From positions 744,001 through 808,000 of the forward strand of contig NZ_JANUCJ010000002.1 in the NCBI RefSeq assembly GCF_024807615.1: a stretch of DNA of 64,000 nucleotides, written 5' to 3'. Origin of the DNA: Tsukamurella ocularis (lineage in GTDB: Bacteria > Actinomycetota > Actinomycetes > Mycobacteriales > Mycobacteriaceae). Made by a program: the position numbers and the translations under genes. The notes beneath the pieces were generated by a model. The model searched no databases. It was given only the letters and a program-made list of their open reading frames with translations, and had not been told where the DNA came from. Shown here one piece after another: positions 1-8,102 of this stretch. How positions within the stretch are numbered: position 1 is the first letter of the stretch; the number at the start of each line of letters is the position of its first letter.

Positions 1-20
1 TCGACGGTGCCGAGCGCCGG

Positions 21-1559
21 CTAGGCGTCGACCGGGTCGGCGCGACGCGACGCGGCGCGCTCCTCCCAGAAGGTCGCGTTGACGATGCCCAGCGGTGCCG
101 GGTCGAACTGCGGGTCGATCCCCAGCTTCTGCTGCCGCTCGAAGTCACGGAGAGTCTTGAAGGCCGCGTTCTGCAGGACCAGGATGCCGATGATGTTGAG
201 CCAGGCCATGAGTCCGACGCCGAGGTCGCCCATCGCCCAGGCGTCCTTCGCGGTCGACACGGCGCCGACCGCGACCGAGGCCAGGATCAGCACCTGCAGC
301 AACATCGTCAGGATGCGGCCAAGCGGGGCGCTGAGGACGGGCACGATCGCGGTGGCCGCGCGGCCCAGGATGAACCGCAGGTTCGTCTCGGCCATGTAGT
401 AGTAGGCGACGATCGTCGTGAAGCAGAAGAAGGCCAACGAGATCGCGATGAAGCTGGCGCCGGAGCCGTTGAAGACGGTGTCGAAGCCCTGCTGCGCATA
501 CGCGGGCCCGACCTCCGGATCGCCGACGAGCGCGCCGCCGTCGGCGAGCACGCGGCCGGACGCGGAGTCGCCCTCGAAGACGCGGTAGGCGCCGGTGCTG
601 AGGATGATGAAGGCGGTGGCGGAGCAGACGAAGAGGGTGTCGACGTACACGGCGAAGGCCTGCGCGAGACCCTGCTTGGCGGGGTGGCTGACCTCGGCGG
701 CCGCGGCGGCGTGCGGGCCGGTGCCCTGCCCGGCCTCGTTGGAGTAGACGCCGCGCTTGACGCCCCACATGACAGCAGTGCCGACGAGCGCACCGAAGCC
801 GGCGGACAGGTCGAAGGCTTCGCGGACGATCAGCTCGAGGACGCCGGGAATCGCTCCGGCGTTGAAGGCCATGATGATCAGGGCCGCCGCGATGTACAGG
901 ATCGCCATGAACGGCACAACCACGGACGCGAAGGTCGCGATTCGCTTGACCCCGCCGATGATGACGAAGGCCAACACGATGACGGTGCCGAGGGCTGCGA
1001 CCCAGGGCTCGATCCCCCAGGCGCCCTCCATGGCGACGGCCATCGAATTCGCCTGCACCATCGGCATGAGCAGGCCGCAAGCCAGCACGGTGACCGCGGC
1101 AAAGAGCAGGCCGTAGAAGTTCCCGACGACCGCGTACTTGCCGTGCGCGAGGGCGCGGCGGAAGTAGTAGGCGGGGCCGCCGCGGTACTCGCCCGTGAGC
1201 TGGTCACGCTCCTTGTAGATCTGGCCGAGCGTGCACTCGACGTACGACGTCGATGCACCGAGGAAGGCCATCACCCACATCCACAGCACTGCGCCCGGTC
1301 CGCCGAAGGCGATCGCGGTGGCGACACCCGCGATATTGCCGGTGCCCACGCGCCCAGCGAGCGACATCGCGAGCGCCTGGAACGAGCTCACGCCCGACCC
1401 GGACCTCTCGCCGTGGATGAGTTGGCCGAGCATGGCCGGGATCTGACGAACCTGCACCAGCCTCGAGCGGATCGAGAAGTAGACGCCGACCCCGAGGCAC
1501 AGGTAGATCAGGGCGGGGCTCCACACGTACTCGTTCAGGGTTGCCAGCAGGTCAGACAT
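21..1559 (-). CDS. Sodium/alanine (AGCS family) symporter
   Basis: A 512-residue integral membrane protein of the alanine or glycine:cation symporter family (AlsT/DagA type), which takes up small neutral amino acids with Na+ or H+. The family signature region is visible: GRVGTGNIAGVATAIAFGGP near residues 75-95, and the NEAGQGTGPHAAAAA segment near the middle. About ten hydrophobic helices alternate along the chain. The start is the ATG at 1559 (MSDLLATLNEY), which matches the usual N-terminus of the family; an earlier in-frame start would add an unlikely arginine-rich extension. It is transcribed in the same direction as the TetR gene upstream, 54 bp away, so co-transcription is possible. 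Substrate specificity cannot be read from sequence. Confidence 0.93.
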   Translation of the reverse strand: MSDLLATLNEYVWSPALIYLCLGVGVYFSIRSRLVQVRQIPAMLGQLIHGERSGSGVSSFQALAMSLAGRVGTGNIAGVATAIAFGGPGAVLWMWVMAFLGASTSYVECTLGQIYKERDQLTGEYRGGPAYYFRRALAHGKYAVVGNFYGLLFAAVTVLACGLLMPMVQANSMAVAMEGAWGIEPWVAALGTVIVLAFVIIGGVKRIATFASVVVPFMAILYIAAALIIMAFNAGAIPGVLELIVREAFDLSAGFGALVGTAVMWGVKRGVYSNEAGQGTGPHAAAAAEVSHPAKQGLAQAFAVYVDTLFVCSATAFIILSTGAYRVFEGDSASGRVLADGGALVGDPEVGPAYAQQGFDTVFNGSGASFIAISLAFFCFTTIVAYYYMAETNLRFILGRAATAIVPVLSAPLGRILTMLLQVLILASVAVGAVSTAKDAWAMGDLGVGLMAWLNIIGILVLQNAAFKTLRDFERQQKLGIDPQFDPAPLGIVNATFWEERAASRRADPVDA

Positions 1560-1613
1560 GCGAGCAACCCTAAAGGGAAATCCAAGAGATCGGGGCACAT
1601 CCACGACCTTTGG

Positions 1614-2282
1614 TTACTCACAAGTAATCTCACCGTAAAGATACGTCGCCGCACAGCCGGGCAGCCGAGCGGCGAGGCCGTCCAGCAGGAAGCGCACGGC
1701 GTCGTCGAAGCGCTCATCGGGCGCGCCCCAGGCCGTCGGCCCGGCCTGCGCCGCGAGGGGGTGCTCCGCCGCACCGATCGCTGTCGCACGGGCGACCGGG
1801 TCGTACCCCTCGACGGGCACACCGTCGGAGCCGAAGACCTCCTGCTCCTCGATGACGAACCCCACCACCAGGTCCCGCAGGGTGGACATGGCGAGCGCGG
1901 CATCGCGCAGCGGGAATCCGGCGTCGACCAGCAGGCGCAAGGGCCGCTCGCTCGCGCGAAGGACGGCGACGTCCGTGAACTTCGACCCGCTGAAGACCCG
2001 GGCGCCGTCGGTGTGCGCGCGCAGCGCGGTCCGGAGCCGCCGAGCCCCGTCGAGCAACTCGGCGCGCCACTCGTCGGCGACGGGCGCCACAGGGAGGGCG
2101 CGCCGCATCAGCTCGGTGGCCATCTCATCGAGCAGATGGCGCTTGGACGCGACATGCCAGTACAGCGCCGGCGCCTTGACCTGCAGGCGATCGGCGATCC
2201 GGCGCAGGGTCAGGCCCTCGACACCGACCTCGTCGAGCACCTCCAGCGCCGCTGCCACCACGTCCGTCCGAGTGAGTCCCAC
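1614..2282 (-). CDS. TetR-family regulator (TetR_C-type ligand domain)
   Basis: A 222-residue one-component repressor. Residues 1-50 form the TetR helix-turn-helix (LTLRRIADRLQVKAPALYWHV), with the ALYWHVASK recognition helix typical of the subclass related to the tetracycline repressor. The rest is a helical ligand-binding domain of TetR_C type. It is divergent from the oxidoreductase at 2341, and the 58-bp gap contains two matching palindromes, so it probably represses both itself and that neighbour. The effector is unknown; the neighbour suggests an electrophilic or quinone-like compound, which is inference. Confidence 0.9.
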   Translation of the reverse strand: MGLTRTDVVAAALEVLDEVGVEGLTLRRIADRLQVKAPALYWHVASKRHLLDEMATELMRRALPVAPVADEWRAELLDGARRLRTALRAHTDGARVFSGSKFTDVAVLRASERPLRLLVDAGFPLRDAALAMSTLRDLVVGFVIEEQEVFGSDGVPVEGYDPVARATAIGAAEHPLAAQAGPTAWGAPDERFDDAVRFLLDGLAARLPGCAATYLYGEITCE

Positions 2283-2290
2283 CCCGACAG

Positions 2291-2331
2291 CTTAACAATG
2301 TTAAGGTGATGTCGCATTTAACATCGTTAAG
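2291..2331. promoter_or_regulatory. Paired TetR operator palindromes
   Basis: Two 15-bp palindromes of the same pattern lie 26 bp centre to centre. The first, 2291-2305, has perfect 7-bp arms CTTAACA/TGTTAAG around one base. The second, 2317-2331, is TTTAACATCGTTAAG with perfect TTAAC/GTTAA arms around three bases. The second overlaps the ribosome-binding site (AAGGAGA) of the gene at 2341. They occupy the whole space between the divergent regulator and its neighbour, the normal place for a TetR autoregulatory operator. Confidence 0.75.
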
Positions 2332-2340
2332 GAGACTCGC

Positions 2341-3246
2341 ATGAAGGCAGCACTCGCCACCTACGCCGATGCGCCCGTCTGGGCCGATGCCCCCGATCCG
2401 GCCACCGGGCCCGATCTCGTCGCGGTGTCGATGCGGGCCGTGCCGCTGCACAATCTCGCGCGCGGAATCGCCGACGGTAGGCATTACGCCGCCCCCGCGG
2501 CGCCGGGCTTCATCATCGGCGTCGACGGCGTCGGCGTCGCCGAGGACGGCCGCCGGGTCTACGTCTCGGCGCCCGGCACCGCGGCCCCGACGATCGCGGT
2601 GCCCGCCGGCGCACTGGTCGAGGTGCCGGACGCGCTCGACGACCTGCAGGCCGCCGCTACTGTGAACGCCGTCATGTCGTCCTGGATGGCGATGACGGTC
2701 CGTTCCCGCGTCCATCCGGGGCAGACCGTGCTGGTGCTCGGCGCCACCGGCGGCTCCGGCCGTCCCGCGGTGGCCGTCGCACGCCACCTCGGCGCACGCG
2801 TGATCGCCGCGGGGCGCAACACGGACGTGCTCGCGACGGTGGGCGCGGACGCGACGGTCGACCTGGGCGCGCCGGAGGCGGAGATCGAGGAGGCGCTGCG
2901 CCGCGAGAAGATCGACGTGGTCGTCGACTACCTGTGGGGCCGCCCCGCGGAGCTGGCCCTCGCGGCACTCGAGAAGCGCGGACCGTCGGAGTTCGTGCAG
3001 ATCGGCACGATGGCGGGCGCGGAGATCGCGCTGCCGGGTGCGCTCCTGCGGTCGACCGACATCCGCCTGCTGGGCAGCGGCTTCGGCTCGTTCACCGCGC
3101 AGGAGGTCGCCGCGGCGCGGCCGGACATCCTCGCCGCGGTGGTCGAACTGGGGATCTCGATGGACGTCACCGCGGTGCCCGCGGAATCCGTCGCCGAGGT
3201 CTGGCGGGCGGACACCGCGGGCAGCCGGGTAGTACTCACGCTGTAG
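2341..3246 (+). CDS. Zinc-independent MDR oxidoreductase (quinone reductase-like)
   Basis: A 301-residue medium-chain dehydrogenase/reductase. The GroES-like N-terminal half is followed by a Rossmann half with the nucleotide motif GATGGSGRPAVAVA near residues 137-150, which in this family binds NADPH. No cluster of zinc-binding cysteines is present, which places it with quinone oxidoreductase and zeta-crystallin-like enzymes rather than zinc alcohol dehydrogenases. ATG at 2341 follows AAGGAGA by a few bases. Expression is probably released when the divergent TetR protein binds its ligand. The 3' end overlaps the convergent symporter gene by 11 bp. The substrate is unknown. Confidence 0.85.
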   Translation: MKAALATYADAPVWADAPDPATGPDLVAVSMRAVPLHNLARGIADGRHYAAPAAPGFIIGVDGVGVAEDGRRVYVSAPGTAAPTIAVPAGALVEVPDALDDLQAAATVNAVMSSWMAMTVRSRVHPGQTVLVLGATGGSGRPAVAVARHLGARVIAAGRNTDVLATVGADATVDLGAPEAEIEEALRREKIDVVVDYLWGRPAELALAALEKRGPSEFVQIGTMAGAEIALPGALLRSTDIRLLGSGFGSFTAQEVAAARPDILAAVVELGISMDVTAVPAESVAEVWRADTAGSRVVLTL

Positions 3247-4588
3247 CCGGGACCCGATCCTCGGCCGACTCGTCGGCGTAGACGTCCTTGCGCGGCGCGT
3301 TGTAGGCGTCCACGTCGAGGATGCCCTCCTGCTTCGCGACGATGGTCGGGACCAGCGCCTGGCCGGTGACGTTGAGCGCGGTGCGGCCCATGTCGACGAT
3401 CGGCTCGACGGCCAGCAGCAGACCGACGCCGGCCAGCGGCAGCCCGAGGGTCGAGAGGGTGAGCGTGAGCATGACGGTCGCGCCGGTAGTGCCCGCGGTG
3501 GCGGCCGAGCCGATCACCGAGACGATCACGATGAGCAGGTAGTCGGTGATCCCGAGCGGGACGTGGAAGAACTGCGCCACGAAGATCGCCGCGATCGCGG
3601 GGTAGATCGCCGCGCAACCGTCCATCTTGGTGGTGGCCCCGAGCGGCACGGCGAAGGAGGCGTACTCGCGGGGCACGCCCAGGTTCCGCTCCGTCACGCG
3701 CTCGGTGACGGGCAGGGTGCCGATCGAGCTGCGGGAGACGAAGCCGAGCTGCGCGGCCGGCCAGACGCCGCTGAAGAACTGCTTCACGGACAGGCCGTGC
3801 GCCCGGATGATCACCGGGTACACCACGAGCCCCACGATCAGCAGGCCCAGGTAGATCGCTCCGGTGAACACGCCGAGCGAGCCGATGGCGTCCCAGCCGT
3901 AGGTCGCAACGGCGGTGCCGATGAGGGCGGCGGTGCCGATCGGGGCGAGGCGGATGATCCACCACAGCACCTTCTGGATGATCGCCAGCAGCGAGGCGTT
4001 GAAGGCGATGAAGGGCTCGGCCTTATCCCCCACCTTGAGCGCGGCGATGCCGATCGCGGCCGCGACCACGAGCACCTGCAGCACGTTGAAGCTGAGCGAG
4101 ACGGACCCGTCGGACGCCTTGGCCTGCAGCCCGAGGAAGTTGGACGGGACGAGGCCGGTGATGAAGGCCCACCAGGAACCGGTGCTCGACGGCGCCTTGC
4201 CCTCACCGGTGACGGTGGTGTGCGCGCCGGGCTGCAGCACCAGGCCCAGGATGATGCCGATGATCACCGAGATGAAGGCGGTGATGGCGAACCACAGCAG
4301 GGTTTTGCCGGCGAGTCGCGCGGCGTTGGTCACGTTGCGCAGGTTCGCGATCGACGCGATGACGGCGGTCACCACGAGCGGCACCACCGCCACGGTGAGC
4401 AGCTTGACGTAGCTGGAACCGATCGTCTTGAGCGTGCCGACCAGCCAGTTCACGTTGCCATCGGCCGCAGGCGCCATGGTGCGGGCGATCAGCCCCAGGA
4501 CCACACCGGCGACGAGGCCGACAATGATCTGGAAGCCGAAGTTCTTCAGCAGTGCGGGCACACGCGATGGGGTTTCCACAGAGGACAT
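3236..4588 (-). CDS. Dicarboxylate/amino acid:cation symporter (DAACS)
   Basis: A 450-residue transporter of the glutamate/C4-dicarboxylate symporter family (GltP/DctA-like), which imports glutamate, aspartate or dicarboxylates with H+ or Na+. Visible family features are the serine-rich reentrant hairpin region (SRSSIGTLPVT), the GATTKMDG motif in helix 7 (usually NMDG in this family, here KMDG) and the second hairpin AATAGTTGATVML. I start at the ATG at 4588 (MSSVETPSR); an earlier TTG would add four residues. It runs away from the Bcr/CflA gene and convergently overlaps the end of the oxidoreductase gene. Confidence 0.92.
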   Translation of the reverse strand: MSSVETPSRVPALLKNFGFQIIVGLVAGVVLGLIARTMAPAADGNVNWLVGTLKTIGSSYVKLLTVAVVPLVVTAVIASIANLRNVTNAARLAGKTLLWFAITAFISVIIGIILGLVLQPGAHTTVTGEGKAPSSTGSWWAFITGLVPSNFLGLQAKASDGSVSLSFNVLQVLVVAAAIGIAALKVGDKAEPFIAFNASLLAIIQKVLWWIIRLAPIGTAALIGTAVATYGWDAIGSLGVFTGAIYLGLLIVGLVVYPVIIRAHGLSVKQFFSGVWPAAQLGFVSRSSIGTLPVTERVTERNLGVPREYASFAVPLGATTKMDGCAAIYPAIAAIFVAQFFHVPLGITDYLLIVIVSVIGSAATAGTTGATVMLTLTLSTLGLPLAGVGLLLAVEPIVDMGRTALNVTGQALVPTIVAKQEGILDVDAYNAPRKDVYADESAEDRVPATA

Positions 4589-4768
4589 GTGGGGGTGCAA
4601 CGACGCGCGACCGCCCCGTGTTCCCTTTCACTCACACTGAGCGAAAGGCTCGCCACCGCCCGCGCGGGCCGTCCATGCCGCGCACGCCGTGTGCCGCCGC
4701 GGCCGGACGGCGCGCCGCTCTTCGCGCCCGATTTCGCCCCGTCCGCGCACCTGCGGTTGGATCGACAG

Positions 4769-5974
4769 GTGTCACAACCCCGCACCCCATCTCGAGGTAA
4801 CCCAGGAGAACTCCGCCTGGCCCTGATCCTGGGCTCGCTGTCGGCATTCGGTCCCATCACGACCGACCTCTACCTCCCCGCCCTCCCCGCCGCCGCGGCG
4901 GACCTCGGCGCCTCGCAGCCGGCGATCCAGGCCACGCTCACCGCGTGCCTGATCGGCCTCGCCGTCGGACAGATCTTCGTGGGCCCGCTGTCGGACTCGA
5001 TCGGGCGCCGCCGACCGATGGTCGTCGGGATGGCGCTGTTCATCCTCAGCTCGCTGCTGTGCGCGGTCGCCCCGTCGGTCTACCTGCTCGACGTCGCCCG
5101 ACTGCTCCAGGGGGCCGCGGGGGCGGCCGGAATCGTGCTGAGCCTCGCCATCGTCCGCGACCTGTTCGACGGCGTCGCCGCCGCCCGGATGATCGCCGCG
5201 CTCATGGCCGTCGGCGGCGTGGCCCCGATCGTCGCGCCGCTGGCGGGCGCGCAGCTGCTGCGGTTCATGGACTGGCGCGGCCTGTTCGTGGTGCTCGCGG
5301 TGCTCGGCGTGGCCCTGCTCGCGATCGCCGCCGCCAAGGTGCCGGAGACGCTGCCGAAGGCCGACCGTCGGCCGGTGGGTTGGGCGTCGGTGGCGGGCGG
5401 CTTCGCGTCCCTCGGGCGGGACCGACGCTTCGTCGCGCTCACGCTGACGGGCGGTCTCGCCTTCGCGGCGATGTTCGCGTATATCTCCACCTCCGCCTTC
5501 GTCTTCCAGAGCCACTACGGCTACACCGAGTCGCAGTTCAGCGTCGTCTTCGCGGTGAACGCCGTGGGCTTGCTCACCACGAACCTGATCGGCGGACGGC
5601 TCGTCGGCCGCGTGCCGGCCGCGTCGCTCGTGCGAATCGGGCTCGCAGGCATGGTGATCGGCTCGATCGCGTCACTCGTCACGCTCTCGATCGGGAATCC
5701 GCCGCTGGTGATCGTCTCGCTGTTCGTCACCGTTTCGAGCCTCGGCCTCGTCATGCCGACGGTGGCGGCCCTGGCCCTCGACGACCACGGGAACCTCGCC
5801 GGCACGGCCTCAGCAGCACTCGGCGCAGCACGGATGGTGCTGGGCGGCGTGGCGGCGCTGTTCGCCGGGATCGGCGGGAATCCCGTGGTGCTCGGAACGG
5901 TCATGGTGCTCTGCGCGGTGGGAGCGGCGGCGTCCTTCGTGATCGCCAAGCGAGCGCCAACCGCCAGCCGGTAA
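4769..5974 (+). CDS. Bcr/CflA-family MFS drug exporter
   Basis: A roughly 401-residue, twelve-helix major facilitator protein of the Bcr/CflA (DHA1) group, which exports drugs such as bicyclomycin and chloramphenicol, and sometimes cysteine, by proton antiport. The family N-terminus is present (LSAFGPITTDLYLPALP), followed by the MFS loop 2-3 motif GPLSDSIGRRRP. The start is uncertain: GTG at 4769 is the nearest canonical codon before the first helix and has only a weak ribosome-binding site. A better AGGAGA at 4804-4809 is followed only by CTG codons. The gene is 10 bp from the M48 peptidase and probably shares its transcript. Confidence 0.85.
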   Translation: MSQPRTPSRGNPGELRLALILGSLSAFGPITTDLYLPALPAAAADLGASQPAIQATLTACLIGLAVGQIFVGPLSDSIGRRRPMVVGMALFILSSLLCAVAPSVYLLDVARLLQGAAGAAGIVLSLAIVRDLFDGVAAARMIAALMAVGGVAPIVAPLAGAQLLRFMDWRGLFVVLAVLGVALLAIAAAKVPETLPKADRRPVGWASVAGGFASLGRDRRFVALTLTGGLAFAAMFAYISTSAFVFQSHYGYTESQFSVVFAVNAVGLLTTNLIGGRLVGRVPAASLVRIGLAGMVIGSIASLVTLSIGNPPLVIVSLFVTVSSLGLVMPTVAALALDDHGNLAGTASAALGAARMVLGGVAALFAGIGGNPVVLGTVMVLCAVGAAASFVIAKRAPTASR

Positions 5975-5984
5975 CGTGGCCCGC

Positions 5985-7052
5985 ATGACCGATTCAGTCG
6001 CTCGAACCTACCGTTCGCTACCCGGAATCAGCACGCGCGCCTGGGAGCACCCGGCCGACCGCGCCGCGCTCGTCGCACTGCGCAGTCTCAAGGGTTTCGA
6101 CACCGTTCTCAAGGCCATCTCGGCGCTGCTGCGCGAGCGTCAGCACCGCCTGCTGTTCCTCGCCTCCGGCGTGCGCGCAGACGACCGGCAGTTCCGCGAC
6201 CTGCACGGCATGCTCGTCGACTGCGCCCGGGTGTTGGACACGGACGTCGTCCCCGAGCTGTACGTAGTGCAGAGCCCCACGGTGAATGCCCTGACCATCG
6301 GCATGGACAAGCCCTTCATCGTGATCAACACCGGGCTGCTCGAACTCCTCGACGAGGAGGAGAAGCGCTTCGTGATCGGCCACGAGCTCGGCCACGCACT
6401 GTCCGGCCACGCCGTGTACCGGACGATGCTCATGCACCTCATGCGGCTGGCCGGCACGTTCGGCCTGATCCCCATCGGCGGGTGGGCGCTGCGCGCTCTC
6501 GTCGCGGCGCTCATGGAGTGGCAGCGCAAGTCCGAGCTGTCGGGCGACCGGGCCGGCCTCCTGTGCGTGCAGGATCCGGACGTCGCGATGCGCGTGCACA
6601 TGAAGACGGCGGGTGGTACTCGACTCGGCGAGATGGACACACAGCGCTTTCTCGCGCAGGCCGCCGAGTACGAGCGCACCGGCGACCTGCGCGACGGTGT
6701 GCTCAAGCTCCTCAACCTGGAGCTGCAGTCGCACCCGTTCTCCGTGCTGCGCGCCGCCGACCTGAACCGCTGGGTGGAGCGCGGCGACTACGGGCGCATC
6801 GTGGGCGGCGAGTACCCCCAGCGCGCCGACGATGACAAGGCCAGCACCGCGGACGAGTTCAGGACCGCCGCCCGGACCTACAAGGACGGCTTCGACGCCT
6901 CCGCCGACCCGCTGATCACCACGCTGCGCGACTTCGGCGCGACGGCGGTGAACACCGTCGGCCAGGGCGTGACCGACGTCGCGACCGGCGTCGGTCGCAA
7001 GATCGACGAGTGGCGCCGCAACTCGGCGCGGAAGTACGACGAGGGCGAGTGA
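5985..7052 (+). CDS. M48-family zinc metallopeptidase
   Basis: A 355-residue peptidase of the M48 (HtpX/Ste24) family. The catalytic motif HELGH is at residues 133-137 (H133, E134, H137) and a downstream SELSGDRAGL region supplies the likely third zinc ligand Glu. One or two hydrophobic segments follow the HELGH helix (GTFGLIPIGGWALRALVAAL), so the protein is likely membrane-associated, but it lacks the multi-helix body of true Ste24. The C-terminal 80 residues are hydrophilic. The ATG at 5985 is used. The stop overlaps the start of the next gene (GTGA), so the two are translationally coupled. Substrates are unknown. Confidence 0.88.
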   Translation: MTDSVARTYRSLPGISTRAWEHPADRAALVALRSLKGFDTVLKAISALLRERQHRLLFLASGVRADDRQFRDLHGMLVDCARVLDTDVVPELYVVQSPTVNALTIGMDKPFIVINTGLLELLDEEEKRFVIGHELGHALSGHAVYRTMLMHLMRLAGTFGLIPIGGWALRALVAALMEWQRKSELSGDRAGLLCVQDPDVAMRVHMKTAGGTRLGEMDTQRFLAQAAEYERTGDLRDGVLKLLNLELQSHPFSVLRAADLNRWVERGDYGRIVGGEYPQRADDDKASTADEFRTAARTYKDGFDASADPLITTLRDFGATAVNTVGQGVTDVATGVGRKIDEWRRNSARKYDEGE

Positions 7053-8101
7053 TTACTCCCCCGTCGCCGGGGCCGGAGGACGCACCCGAGCCTGCGAAGG
7101 CCTCTGCACCGGCGGACGACGCCGAGCCCTCCCTGGAAGCGGCGTCGTCCGCTGCTCCCGAGGCGGGCGCCCGGCCGGAGGCCGTGCCGCTGAGCCGCCG
7201 GCCCGCGGTCCTGACGATGCTGGCGCTCATCGTCGTGTGCGTGGTCGGCAGCCTCCTCATGCGGTCGATGAACGGCTGGCTGAACCAGACCTCGGTCTTC
7301 TACGTCGGGCTGCCCGCGCTGCTCGCGGCCCTGCTGGTGATCTCGCGGCCGTCGACCAGCGCCTACGGCATCGTGCTCAAGGGCACGACCCTCTTCCTGC
7401 TGATCGCGACGATCTTCGCGGGCGAGGGCGTCGTCTGCGTCCTCTTCGCGGCCCCGCTGATCTACGCCGTCGCGCTCCTGGTGGCCGCGCTCGTCCAGGC
7501 GGTGCGCACGGGCGGGCGCAGCGCACGGGCGGTCGCGGTCCCCGCACTGTTGCTCGCCGTCGCCTCGACGGAGGGCGCGGTGCCCGCGCTGACGCTGCCC
7601 TCGGAGAACACCGTCACCGCCGAACGCGTGGTGTCCGCGACGCCGGAGCAGGTCCGCGCCGCCATCGCCGCGCCGCTGCGCTTCGCCGAGCCCACGGGAG
7701 CGCTGGCGCTGGGCTTCCCTCGCCCGCTCGAGGACCACTCAGAGGGGCTCGCCCCCGGCGACGCCCGGCACATCGTCTTCAGCGGCGCGCCGCAGCGCGC
7801 CGCGATGCTGCACGGACACCACTGGGGCACGGCACCGTCGACCCTGACGCTGCGGGTGGCCGCGGCGGGCGACCGCTCCGTGGACTACGTCGCGGAGCAC
7901 GACGCCACCCCTATCGCGACCTGGCTCACCTGGCGCGCATCGACGGTCCGCTGGGAGCCGGCCGACGGCGGCACGCGCGTCACCTGGTCGCTCACGTTCG
8001 ACCGACGCCTCGCGCCGGCGGCGTACTGGACCCCGCTCGAGCGTGCTGTCGCCCAGCGCGCGGCGCACTACCTCATCGGCTCGCTGGCCCTACCCTCCTG
8101 A
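7049..8101 (+). CDS. Membrane protein with C-terminal SRPBCC-like domain
   Basis: A 350-residue protein without a firm family assignment. A roughly 50-residue Pro/Ala/Glu-rich cytoplasmic N-terminus is followed by four predicted membrane helices (first LTMLALIVVCVVGSLL). A hydrophilic domain of about 150 residues then resembles the polyketide cyclase/SRPBCC fold: it opens with a strand and the pattern VVSATPEQVRAAIA and closes with a long helix after TRVTWSLTFDRRL. GTG at 7049 overlaps the upstream stop and is preceded by GAGGG. The gene ends 1 bp before the next start. The role is unknown; placement suggests it works with the M48 peptidase and the methyltransferase-like protein. Confidence 0.75.
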   Translation: MITPPSPGPEDAPEPAKASAPADDAEPSLEAASSAAPEAGARPEAVPLSRRPAVLTMLALIVVCVVGSLLMRSMNGWLNQTSVFYVGLPALLAALLVISRPSTSAYGIVLKGTTLFLLIATIFAGEGVVCVLFAAPLIYAVALLVAALVQAVRTGGRSARAVAVPALLLAVASTEGAVPALTLPSENTVTAERVVSATPEQVRAAIAAPLRFAEPTGALALGFPRPLEDHSEGLAPGDARHIVFSGAPQRAAMLHGHHWGTAPSTLTLRVAAAGDRSVDYVAEHDATPIATWLTWRASTVRWEPADGGTRVTWSLTFDRRLAPAAYWTPLERAVAQRAAHYLIGSLALPS

Positions 8102-8102
8102 C

